Of a DNA stretch of 64,000 bases, positions 55,185 to 64,000 are shown in pieces (the stretch's first letter is position 1; each line of letters opens with the position of its first letter). A model generated the notes under the pieces. The model was not told the origin of the DNA and did no database searches. It worked only from the letters and a program-made list of their open reading frames with translations. The stretch is from Auanema rhodensis (taxonomy: Eukaryota; Nematoda; Chromadorea; Rhabditida; Rhabditidae): NCBI GenBank assembly GCA_964057225.1, contig OZ059895.1:8928001-8992000 (forward strand), in the 5' to 3' direction. Made by a program: the position numbers and the translations under genes.

Positions 55185-55955
55185 TTAACGCTTTCCACCA
55201 ACATTAGGTCTGGCAGTCTTGACGGGCTTGGGGGCCTTTGAAGCTTGCTTGGGAGCAGCAGCCTTCTTCTCCTGAAATGTCATAGTGTGAAAAAATGGTT
55301 TAGTTATCCTAAGAAACAGTCGACAAAAAACTTGTCAATAGCTCAAGGAACAATCCCTGCTTTAACACAAAAATGATAATCTAGCGCACTTTCGACACTC
55401 AAAGTAGCAAATAATACTATTTTAAGCTCTAATACTGCGCAAAAAAGAAAAGAGAAAACATAGGATAATTACCTTGTTGGCAGCCTGCTTGGCAACGCGA
55501 GCAGCCTTGTTGGCATCCTTAGCGGCCTTAGCAGCTTGATCTCTCTGCTGCTTTCTGAACTCAGAGGTCTGGTTTCTCTTAGCAAGGAGGGCCTCAAGGG
55601 AGAGTCCAGCAATAGCTCTGGTAGCAACCTGGACAGTCTTCTTGACCTTCTTCTTTTGATGTTGTTCTTGTCCATGAGTGCCCTTTAAAATAAAAAAAAA
55701 TATATAGCTTTTATTAAAAATAACCAACCTTCTTATGCTTAATTCTGTAGAGTACAGTCCAGCGGATGTCACGTGGACTACGCTTCAGCTTAGTGGCGCG
55801 GACGCATTTGTTATTCAAGAAGATTTGAACCTTTAATGAAAGAGTTAATTGCAAATAAAAAATTATATAAACACCTTGCCATCAGGACGGACAACTCTCT
55901 TTCCGTGACCAGGGTAGATCTTGTATCCGGAGTAGACACAAGTTTCCAACTTCAT
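55185..55955 (-). CDS. rpl-24: Large-subunit ribosomal protein eL24
   Basis: Four exons, 55955-55875, 55830-55729, 55682-55473 and 55271-55185, encode 159 residues; human RPL24 has 157. eL24 is a cytosolic 60S protein near the subunit bridge. The N-terminal zinc-ribbon-like fold region is clear ([29 protein letters not shown]), although only C6 and one later Cys remain of the archaeal four. The middle carries [16 protein letters not shown] and a Lys/Ala-rich tail ends in PNVGGKR, matching animal eL24. The first two introns are about 44-46 nt; the third is 201 nt, unusually long for this gene. It faces rps-10 across a shared 0.9-kb upstream region and leads a probable operon with the membrane-protein gene. 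In C. elegans I remember the orthologue as rpl-24.1 (D1007.12). Confidence 0.96.
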
Positions 55956-56868
55956 GGCTGTTGGATCCCGAGTTCTTCAAAATAATTTTTTTAAAAATTT
56001 AAAAAGCATGTTAACTATTCGAATTTAAACGGAAATGTGTAACATAATTTCAACATGAAACAAAAGGAGAATAAGTTATGTTTATACTTATTAATAACTA
56101 GACGTAACCAATAAGGTAGACTAGTACAATATTAAAAATAAAAAATGAAGAAGAAAATACTTAAAATATTTCAGAAAATATTTAGGATTGTTGAGGGAAT
56201 TTGTGGGGAAATTTTTCTAAAGCATGTAAGTATAGAGGGCTGCCAACAGCCTAAAAATTTACAGTCATGGTTTTCGTTGCAGGACCCGTACAGCTAATTT
56301 TATAACTTATCATAATTTTACTTATAATTCTTCAAATTAACATATTTCGAATACCTAATTTAATCACAAAAATTGTAATTATTTGTTGAAATTAAAATTT
56401 CAGTAAAAATCATTGTATTATATGCTAATCACAATTTATATAATTTTTATGCTGCACATATGTAACTTCTCAGAAATTTTTAGTCAAATGTATTTCAGAT
56501 ATCTTTAAAATTACTTGTAATTCAACAAAGTCCAAAAAATTTCTCAATATCTGATGATATATCCATAATTTATGTTCTCATTATACAAAGTATACTGGGC
56601 TGCCTCGCAGTTGGTTAGGTACGGTAGCTACGATTACGGAGGCAATATTGTAAATCGGGGCTATTTCCAAGGGAATCCTAAATTCCTTTTTTATGTTTTT
56701 TCTTCTATATGATTTACTTTGTTGTTGTAGAATGGTATATAAAATTAAGGACATACATTACTTAAGAATACGTTTATTAGTTTTGATTATCACTGTTTGG
56801 TTACTAGATTAAGACATTGTTACTCACAATTAAATTATGTTTTTTTTTTTTTAGAACTTGAGGTTATC
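55956..56868. promoter_or_regulatory. Bidirectional upstream region of rpl-24 and rps-10
   Basis: This 0.9-kb region lies between two divergent ribosomal protein genes, so both promoters must lie in it. It is very AT-rich apart from two GC-rich islands. One is a short hairpin GGCTG-CCAA-CAGCC at 56238-56251. The other, at 56597-56680, contains TGCCTC/GAGGCA as inverted arms and a GTAGCTAC palindrome. A long T tract ending in ttag (56840-56854) is the rps-10 trans-splice acceptor. No TATA box stands out. Confidence 0.6.
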
Positions 56869-57424
56869 ATGCTGATCCCTCAGAAGAACAGGAAAGCTAT
56901 CTATGAGTACCTCTTCAATGAGGGAGTCTGTGTCGCCAAGAAAGACTACAACTTGAAGAAGCATCCAAACATTGATGGAGTTACCAACCTTGAGGTCATC
57001 AAGTCTCTCAAGGTAAGATCTTTTTTTTTTAATTTTCTTTTTTAAATTTAAATTATTTTTATTTCTTGTAGAGTTTGGCTTCTCGTGAGCTCGTCAAGGA
57101 GCAGTTCGCCTGGCGCCATTATTACTGGTACCTCACCGACGAAGGAATCAACTACTTGAGAGAGCAGTTGAACCTCCCAGCCGAGATCGTTCCAGCCACC
57201 ATCAAGACTAAGCCAAGAGAGGTTCGCCCAGGAAGCGAGCGTCAACCTCGTGGTCAAGGTATATTTTTTCTTTATTTAATATTGTTAGTTATTTTGTTAC
57301 AGCTCCAGGAAAGGAAGGAGACAGAGATGCCTACAGAGCTGCCGACAAAGTCACCGATGCCGGACCAGGAGCTGCTGGTGTCTACCGTGGAGGATACGGA
57401 AGAGGAGCCCCTCCAGCACAATAA
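56869..57424 (+). CDS. rps-10: Small-subunit ribosomal protein eS10
   Basis: Three exons, 56869-57012, 57072-57258 and 57303-57424, give 150 residues; human RPS10 has 165. eS10 is a 40S head protein near the mRNA entry path. The start [20 protein letters not shown] and the core [33 protein letters not shown] are near-identical to animal eS10; the Gly/Arg/Pro tail ([11 protein letters not shown]) is typical. The 5'-UTR after the acceptor is only 14 nt, consistent with spliced-leader addition. An AATAAA follows at 57441. It is the first gene of a probable operon with tmem-39 and the Gemin6-like gene. In C. elegans I remember rps-10 as D1007.6, next to tmem-39. Confidence 0.97.
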
Positions 57425-57440
57425 ACGTTGTTATTGTTTC

Positions 57441-57543
57441 AATAAATTGTTCCAAGATTTTTTAAACGTAATTATACAGTGGTAATTTCCAATTAATATT
57501 TAAAACATGGGGTGCAAAGCAATTAACGATATTTGACATGTAG
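57441..57543 (+). promoter_or_regulatory. Operon junction: rps-10 poly(A) signal and tmem-39 trans-splice acceptor
   Basis: AATAAA at 57441-57446 is followed by acatgtag ending at 57543, 97 bp further on and 7 nt before the tmem-39 ATG. The spacing fits an SL2-type operon junction. Confidence 0.65.
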
Positions 57544-57550
57544 TAGGCTG

Positions 57551-59573
57551 ATGGCCCCAAAGTATCGGAAGGTAGCAGCTCAGGCTAATGTAAATACTGT
57601 CCCAACAGAGTTGCCAAAATCGTATGTTCGAAGTTGAACATGTCCAAATGAATATTACATTATAGAGTTCAACATGAACAATCAGGAGTTAGTGTTTCAG
57701 TTCATCCTATGTGGCCATCATATATGCAGTTTAACCAAGGAGAATTATTTTTTGAGTGCACTCTGTTTTTATATTCAGTTTTGGCTTTATTCCTTCAATA
57801 CCTAAATATATATAAAACATTATGGTGGCTACCCAAGTCATACTGGCATTATTCAATGGTTAAAATTTTTGCTATTCTTAATGATTGTAAATATTTTTTT
57901 TTTTCAATTTAGAAGTTTCATCTTATCAACCCATATTTTCTATCATGTGTAGGGTTACTGTTGGGATGGAGAGTAACAAAGTGCTTTTGGAAAACGGTAC
58001 TTTCCAGAATCTAATAGAAAAAGAATAATATATTATAGATTACTGATACTGTTTCTAGCATTGCTATAAGTAAGTCTCCTTTCCAGCAGTCAGTGTGGAC
58101 TATTGTTGAATATGCCTTTATTAAAACTCCTCTGATGACTTTAATCATCACAAGTTTCCTTTTTAGGTATAAGAAATGTGCTTTTACCATTCCCGTTTAA
58201 TGCAATTATTTCAGTTTCTCACGTGTCTGTCAAGATTATCCTTATAGTTCTGTTGTTTGGATTTTTTGTCCGTATGTTATTCGTATAATATGATGCATAA
58301 GTTATTTTTTTAAGATGCTTTGCTTATATGTTTATGTTTCAATCAGCTATCGAGCTAAGAGTTTATAGAATATGTTCTTCTGTAGTTGATTGGTTTGGTG
58401 GCCGCGGTGACTTTGCTAAGGTTTATAAAAAAATTATAATAACTAATTATTAATATACTCTAAGGTATTGGAGAAGTTCACCGAGCCTCATCCTGATGAA
58501 ATTAATATAAATGCTGTTTTACATATGTGTAGTACAAATCCAGGTTTTTTTTGGTTTGTTGTGTTCTTAAGATATTTAACTGGATTAGAAAGTGTACGCC
58601 AAGAAGTAAAGTTTCTTCTACAAGACTTATACTTACGTTTGGGTCGAAGTGCTTTTGCCGGATTTTCTACAGCATTTTTGTCGATTGCTTTACCTTGCTT
58701 ATTTGTTCCTGTAAGTTTCATTGTATAATGTAGTATTTATTTTTGTTGTTACAGTTCAAAACATCGACAGGATTTCCTTTGAAAGTTCTCATCGATGAAG
58801 CTTGGGAGTATGAACTTGGCCTTGTTGTAGGATTAACAGCATTTTCCTTGTATGCTACTTATTTGTTGCCTCTGAATTATCTAGATTTACTTCACAGGTA
58901 ATCAGTTTATTATTATTTTTTGGTTATTTAGTTTTTGAAGAAGTGCTATTCATCTTGGGATGTGGGAACAAATAGACGGCCCAAAAGTAGGGCATACAGG
59001 AACAGCAAAGTATATATTGTTTTTACATATTTTTTTCAAATCATATATCATAGCTGGGCTCCTTCTCCGTGGGTTGGCACAGTGTTGTATAATGAGGGAG
59101 ATACTGTGCAACGAAAAGATGGCAAATGTTTCCGAGCTTTGTCTTCATATTCTTTGAAAACAGTAGCTGCTGATCCTTCCAGACAGGATCATATGTGGTT
59201 TTTCGTAAGTATTATATGTAGAACTGTAAATTAAGAAAAATTACATATTGTTCCAGTTAGCATGTACTAGACCCTGCACTCTCATCAATCTTATGTGTGT
59301 GTTCGAGGGTTGTCTCATAATAGTACAGTTTTGGATGTTGATCCTTACCACGGATTGGCAACATATAGTAACATTAGTTTTATTAATGTTTGCGAATTAT
59401 CTGCTTCTTGCCAAATTGTTTAAAGATAAGGTATTTTGAAAATAATTCATCAAATCGATTTCAAAAATTATATTCAGGTAATACTCGCTAGAATCTATGA
59501 GCCTTCACCAGAGGATTTGATATTAATAAAAGAGCTAGCTGATGTTAATACTCGGCCTCAACCATCAGCATAA
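57551..59573 (+). CDS. tmem-39: TMEM39 family ER membrane protein
   Basis: Twelve exons keep frame throughout: 57551-57621, 57666-57858, 57913-57996, 58039-58166, 58215-58271, 58315-58420, 58465-58710, 58755-58897, 58941-59009, 59054-59204, 59257-59430 and 59478-59573, 505 residues; human TMEM39A has 488. Diagnostic stretches are LFLQYLNIYKTLWWLP, LPLNYLDLLHRSAIHLGMW, GKCFRALSSY, TRPCTLINLMCVFEGCLIIV and LLLAKLFKDKVILARIY, all in the family order, with about eight hydrophobic segments. TMEM39 proteins sit in the ER membrane. C. elegans TMEM-39 is reported to assist COPII-dependent procollagen export. The gene starts 127 bp after the rps-10 stop, so it is a likely second gene of that operon. 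The exon 9 acceptor (gaag) is chosen because it restores LLHRSA; an alternative lies 3 nt downstream. Confidence 0.94.
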
Positions 59574-59877
59574 ACTTAAATCTCAAAACCATCTTGCCTT
59601 TTCTAGGTTTTTCTGTGGTATGACATGAAGATGTTCATATATCATAATATCAATTTGTATAATGGTAACGGTTATTATTTTTTCACTTATGTATATAATT
59701 GTAAAAACACTGAATAATTTTATCTGTGATATGATCAAGGGGAAGAATATTTTAATGAATTATTGTTATAAAAATGAATAGAATTTTGGTGTAATTAACA
59801 CTTTCTTTATTTTAATTTACATTGCACTCATCCAATAGATATATAAATATGTATATATATATTCGTATATAGTAAGT

Positions 59878-60519
59878 ATGGAGACTCAGTCTTTCCCAAT
59901 CTCCAATCTTATTGCACATCCAGTTAGAGTTGACTTGCATCCAGGAAGTTCAGGATGTTCATATCTTGTCGGAAATTTATATACAGTAGACCCAGTCACA
60001 CAGGATGTTGTCATTCTAGTATTTCAAGATTCACGTAAGTATAGAATTGTTACTTACTTTTATTATTAAAGTTTTGAAGGCCCATCTAAAATGCATTGGA
60101 TTCCAAACACTTCCATTAAATCAGTGACTCGTGTAGAAAATAATGTTGCTGAATGTGTACCGTTTTCCAAAGACATTGAGGATATGATGAGCAACTTATT
60201 CCGACAAGCTTTAGTTAAAAACTGTGATACAGGAAAAAGGTTTTTTTTTGAATGTAAGAAGAAGTTTAATTTACAACTTATTTAGAAAACAAGATATGAT
60301 TGCTTGGTTGAAAAGAAACCATGTAGAGGTATGATGTTTTTTTAATTTTTTTTTCATTCACGTATTTAGGTTAAATCTCAAGGAGAAGCTCTTATCATTT
60401 TCGGATGTGTACGAGTTGAGGCACCGTTTCAGCCAGATGATTGTTATTGTGATAATCCAATTGTGCTTAAAAGAGTACGGGCAATGATAGAGAAATGCCC
60501 AAAACCTGAAGCTTGTTGA
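59878..60519 (+). CDS. GEMIN6: Gemin6-like SMN complex protein
   Basis: Four exons, 59878-60034, 60080-60239, 60286-60328 and 60370-60519, encode 169 residues; human Gemin6 has 167. Gemin6 has an Sm-like fold, pairs with Gemin7 in the SMN complex and supports cytoplasmic snRNP assembly. The first ~90 residues hold the Sm-like strand pattern (PVRVDL, GNLYTVDPVTQDVVILVF, NTSIKSVTRVEN). The C-terminal half matches the Gemin6-specific domain: RKQDMIAWLKRNHVEVKSQG, then CVRVEAPFQPDDCY, then NPIVLKRVRAMIE, in the same order and spacing as human LKKWLEKNHI, LTIDPPYGPENC and EIILSRVQDLIE. The donor of intron 2 (GTTTTTTTTT) is weak but is the only one that keeps the domain in frame. It lies 304 bp after tmem-39 on the same strand, with tatatag near its ATG, so it may be the third gene of the operon. 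AATAAA follows at 60585. Confidence 0.85.
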
Positions 60520-60584
60520 TTTATTTAATTATATTGTTAATTGAATACGGGTTTAAAGTTCTTTTATCACTGCTAGTTATAACA

Positions 60585-60590
60585 AATAAA
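60585..60590 (+). terminator. Poly(A) signal of the Gemin6-like gene
   Basis: AATAAA 66 bp after the stop codon; probably also the end of the rps-10/tmem-39/Gemin6 operon. Confidence 0.65.
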
Positions 60591-61678
60591 CATTGTGAGA
60601 TATAAATTTGTAATAATTTAAGACATTAAAAAGGGGAATAGGGAATTATTTAGGAAGAAAGTGATGAGTTTCTTTCTAATAGAAGGCGATATAAGGGCTT
60701 CATTCAGAACACTATTCATCATCTGTTAGTCATATTCTTCCATTTGAATGCTGAGGCAACAATATTTACTGAAGAGCTGATTCAGCTCTTTCAACTCGTC
60801 CAAACTATGGCCGTGCCCTCATCATAGTTTCTTATCAGCTCTAACGGCCTTTCTAAAACCGAATAGGTCCTATCAATGCTTATTGATTATATTTCATACA
60901 GATGTCTTATTTATATATTTATATCTTTAATTAAATTATAACATATCTATATGTATTAGGTGAAAAGGAGATATTTCAAGAAAAAAATATATTTGTAATT
61001 TCCTGTTATCTGTCATAAGGTTAGAAGATGTAATCAAATTGGTTATCAGAAAGCTTAGTACGTGTGAGTGGGTGGTAAAACATGAACTTAATGTCCAAAT
61101 ATGCTTTTTTGAACAATGTACAGAATTTTTTTTACTTTTCAATATAATAGAGGCGTTATACTTCCTCTTCGTCTTTGTTGATAACTTGATATATTCATAT
61201 ACGTGTCAGCATGCTTTTATAAGTGTTAAATGTCTTATAGATATTTGTTCGTTATCACTTGCTCAATCAGCTCTTTACTGTTTTTCTTTACAACTATATT
61301 GATCCATAAATAAGCTAATTATTAAGTTTTACTTCAATCTGAGCATTTCAAGTTTTAATAGAATCATACAATGCAATCATATGCAATTTCACCATTCGTT
61401 ATACATTTATTTTGAATGATTTTATCTTTATTATATTATCTGTTTATCAATTTATTCAATAATTTAGCTATATTTCTTAATACTTTCACACAATTGATGA
61501 ATTTCCTATTGCCAGATTATAGAATCACCTTTCGAGCGTTATGTTGAATCTAAAATATTGTGAATCTATAAAAAACTATAAAAATTCAATAACGATCATT
61601 CTTTACTGAATTATACTCTTTATCATATACTAATAAATAAGATCGTAAATATTAAACTTTAAGGTAGGTATTAACTTA
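60591..61678 (+). promoter_or_regulatory. Intergenic, upstream region of the neurexin-like gene
   Basis: A 1.1-kb AT-rich stretch with no convincing coding frame. It holds a 19-bp near-palindrome at 60772-60790 and several TGATAA/TTATCA motifs (60832, 61043, 61252, 61444, 61619). The one at 60832 has the extended form CTGATAAGAAA on the minus strand, close to the intestinal GATA-factor (ELT-2) site of C. elegans. Promoter function is inferred. Confidence 0.45.
60772..60790. repeat. Perfect 9-bp inverted repeat
   Basis: AAGAGCTGA and TCAGCTCTT face each other across a single T. It could be a dimeric transcription-factor site or a cruciform; no function is shown. Confidence 0.7.
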
Positions 61679-64000
61679 ATGAAGTGGTGGTACCAGACAA
61701 TATACTTATTGGTGTTATTGCTTAACCTTTGCCAAGCAGAAGTCGAACATGGAGGATTTCTAACAGCTCCTTCATCTTATATATCACTTACATCAGAAAA
61801 CTGGAGAGTAAATGGTATAAATCTTATAAAAATAAATTTTAAATAATTTTATGAATACCTAGATGATGTTAAGAGAATAGTCACGGCTTTACGTATAACA
61901 CCAACTAGCCTTTCCGGGCAAATCATGACTTTACGAGCAGTATCTGAGGATACACAAGTTAAAATGGAGGTGAATTTACGTTTGTAACAAAGAACAAACA
62001 TTGAAACTATTGAAATCATAGTTAAACAACATGAAACATTATTTCAGATCAATGTTATAGCTGACAATGGTAACCTTAAAGTACTTGTGCTTGGGGAACA
62101 TGGTCAAAAGATTGCGGAAACATTAAATACTTTGCAATTAAGTATATTTATATATTTCTTATGAAATTTTGACATTGAATATTCCAGAGGAGTTTGAAGA
62201 ACAAAATTTGGCTCTGACGGTTGATCTGGAGACTAAAACTCTTCAATTCCGGTTACATCGTAATGTTGAAGTTGAGACTGAGTTATTAGAAGATATTTTC
62301 TGGGCTGATAGTACGATTCATGTCATACTAGGAGGATCAAGTACAGAAATCTTAGTTTGACAAAGGATTAATAGAATAATGTTATAGATAGTTCGATATT
62401 AGGATGCGTATCTCTAATAACTGTTCAAATAGGTGATGGAGATGCTTACTCTCATGTCACTCGTCTTGATTCACAAGGTATTGATCTTTGCGAAGGAGAT
62501 CAAGTTTGTTCTAAAAGGAATTGCGGCAAGGTTTGTGAATTAAGAAAATTGCGCAGACAAACTTATCTCTTTCAGGGCAATTGTCTTCAAAAAGAAGTTG
62601 CAGTGTGTGATTGCTATGGTACTGGCTACTCTGGTCCAAGTTGTGAAACAGGTGAATTTCAAAATCAACTGACTTTTCCGATTTTCTTATTAATTCAGAA
62701 GCACCAACAATTGAACTAAATAATTCTGGTGAAGATGCAGAAACATATATTTTATATAAACCATATACTAAAATACAAACAAATAGAATTGCATTACAAT
62801 TCAAGGTATTTTCAAACTTTTTCTTTTCTTCTTTTTATGTTTTTCTTTTATAGTTTAAAGGATCAAACGAAGGTTTATTAGTTTATGGCTGGTTATCCAA
62901 TGAAGAAGATTTGAGAATGTATGTTGTTGGCAATTTAGGAACTGTACAGATATCACCAAATATAACTTTAAAGTTTACATTGCAGCCTGAGCGCATGTTC
63001 GTTTTAAAAATTTGAATATTTAAAAACAAATTGTATTTTCAGATTTCACAAAGTTGAATTATTATTCAAAAGTGATACTTTACAACTAACAGTAGATGAT
63101 TCAGTACAAGAGGTTAATATTAATATAAATTTATAATTAAAAAACAAATATAATAATTCAGACTAAACTTGATTATCCATTAATTTTTAATAATTTAACA
63201 TTTGGCGCTGGACCATCTATGAATGGAGTATCAGATGTTGGATTAACTGGATGTTTAAAAGAAGTCTATGTTGATCATTATGATATACTTCGTTTAACAT
63301 ATGATCAAGATGAAAGAGTATATTTTTTCTGTTTATGTTTGTTTTAAAATAAAAATTTTCAGATCAAAACAACAAAAACTCCAAGAGAATGTTCACTTGA
63401 TAGTTATAATGGTGATTCTCTCTTAATAGAAGGTATATCATTGATGACACCTGAAGATGTAGGAGTTGCTAAATCACTTCAATATTCAGAAGAAGATGAA
63501 GATGATGAAGAAGAAGCAGAAGTAAGTATTATGATTTCACTATTTCAATATCATATCATTTTATTTTCAGACTGAAACAACGGGTATATATTCATTTGAA
63601 TTAATTTTAAAATCATTTTGATTTGATTTTTAGGAAAAGAAGTAATGATTTTACAATGTGAAAATATACATAAAAGTTTATGCCAAAATAAAGCTGATTG
63701 TCAAGTTGTTGATGGAAATGTCACATGTTTATGCCAATCGGGTTATACTGGATCATTTTGTCAATTTGGTTTGTATTTAATTAGTTTTTTCTTATTTTTT
63801 ATTTTATAAATTATAGTTCTTTTACCAAAAAGTTGTGCTGAAGCTAAACATTTCTTCCATTTACGTGACGGACCTACAAAATTGGATGTTGATGGTTCTT
63901 CGAAATTAAGATACTCAGTTGCAGTTTGTAATAATGGAATGTAATTTTCTAATTTTAATTTTATTTATTATATAATCAATTAATTATAGAACAACAATAC
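61679..64000 (+). CDS. Neurexin/CASPR-type receptor, 5' part (3' end outside window)
   Basis: Fifteen exons are visible: 61679-61814, 61863-61969, 62048-62141, 62188-62340, 62388-62530, 62576-62651, 62699-62805, 62854-62996, 63043-63112, 63162-63317, 63363-63521, 63571-63583, 63634-63768, 63817-63940 and 63990 to the edge, about 542 residues. A signal peptide (TIYLLVLLLNLCQA) leads into a laminin-G domain (about 22-190, with FLTAPSSYISL and ILGCVSLI). An EGF module follows (195-237, CDCYGTGYSGPSC), then a second laminin-G (240-400, GLLVYGWL, GLTGCLKEVYVD). Next come an acidic linker (SEEDEDDEEEAE), a second EGF (456-498, CLCQSGYTGSFC) and the start of a fibrinogen-like segment (SCAEAKHFF, KLDVDGSSK, VAVCNNG). 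LamG-EGF-LamG-EGF-fibrinogen-like order points to the neurexin IV/CASPR branch; C. elegans ITX-1 is the nearest candidate I know. Transmembrane and cytoplasmic parts are beyond the window. Confidence 0.85.

Overview
The window is nuclear DNA from a nematode, probably a rhabditid relative of Caenorhabditis. It is AT-rich, most introns are 42-50 nt with TTTCAG/TTTTAG-type acceptors, and possible trans-splice acceptors lie just upstream of several start codons. Closely packed same-strand gene pairs are spaced like C. elegans operons. The run rpl-24 / rps-10 / tmem-39 matches an arrangement I remember from the C. elegans D1007 region of chromosome I. The species cannot be named from this sequence.

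Positions 1-45091 are the 3' part of one enormous protein-coding gene. Positions 1 to about 43935 are 183 head-to-tail copies of a 240-bp (80-codon) unit in one open frame, with no intron, no stop and no net insertion or deletion. A unique, basic, Ser/Arg-rich C-terminal domain of about 385 residues follows and ends in a polybasic CTML tetrapeptide that looks like a CaaX prenylation box. The gene and the array both run off the left edge, so the visible 15,029 codons are a minimum. The closest functional analogy I can offer is the repeat tail of giant neuronal ankyrins (nematode UNC-44 AO13, fly Ank2-XL), but this is a hypothesis only.

Positions 45614-50453 (minus strand) hold a Nopp140/DAO-5-like nucleolar phosphoprotein followed 227 bp downstream by NHP2 of the H/ACA snoRNP. 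The pair is probably a two-gene nucleolar operon. A small secreted cysteine-rich neuropeptide-like gene (52225-52640, plus) stands alone.

Positions 53141-60519 appear to be two divergent operons, each led by a ribosomal protein gene. To the left are rpl-24 and an unrecognised multi-pass membrane protein. To the right are rps-10 (eS10), tmem-39 and a Gemin6 homologue. A 0.9-kb shared promoter region separates them. The right end (61679 to the edge) is the 5' part of a neurexin/CASPR-type receptor gene.

All multi-exon models were assembled by hand from splice sites and reading frame. Every model keeps frame across all junctions except one doubtful boundary in the dao-5-like gene. No tRNA, rRNA, transposon or CRISPR array was recognised.
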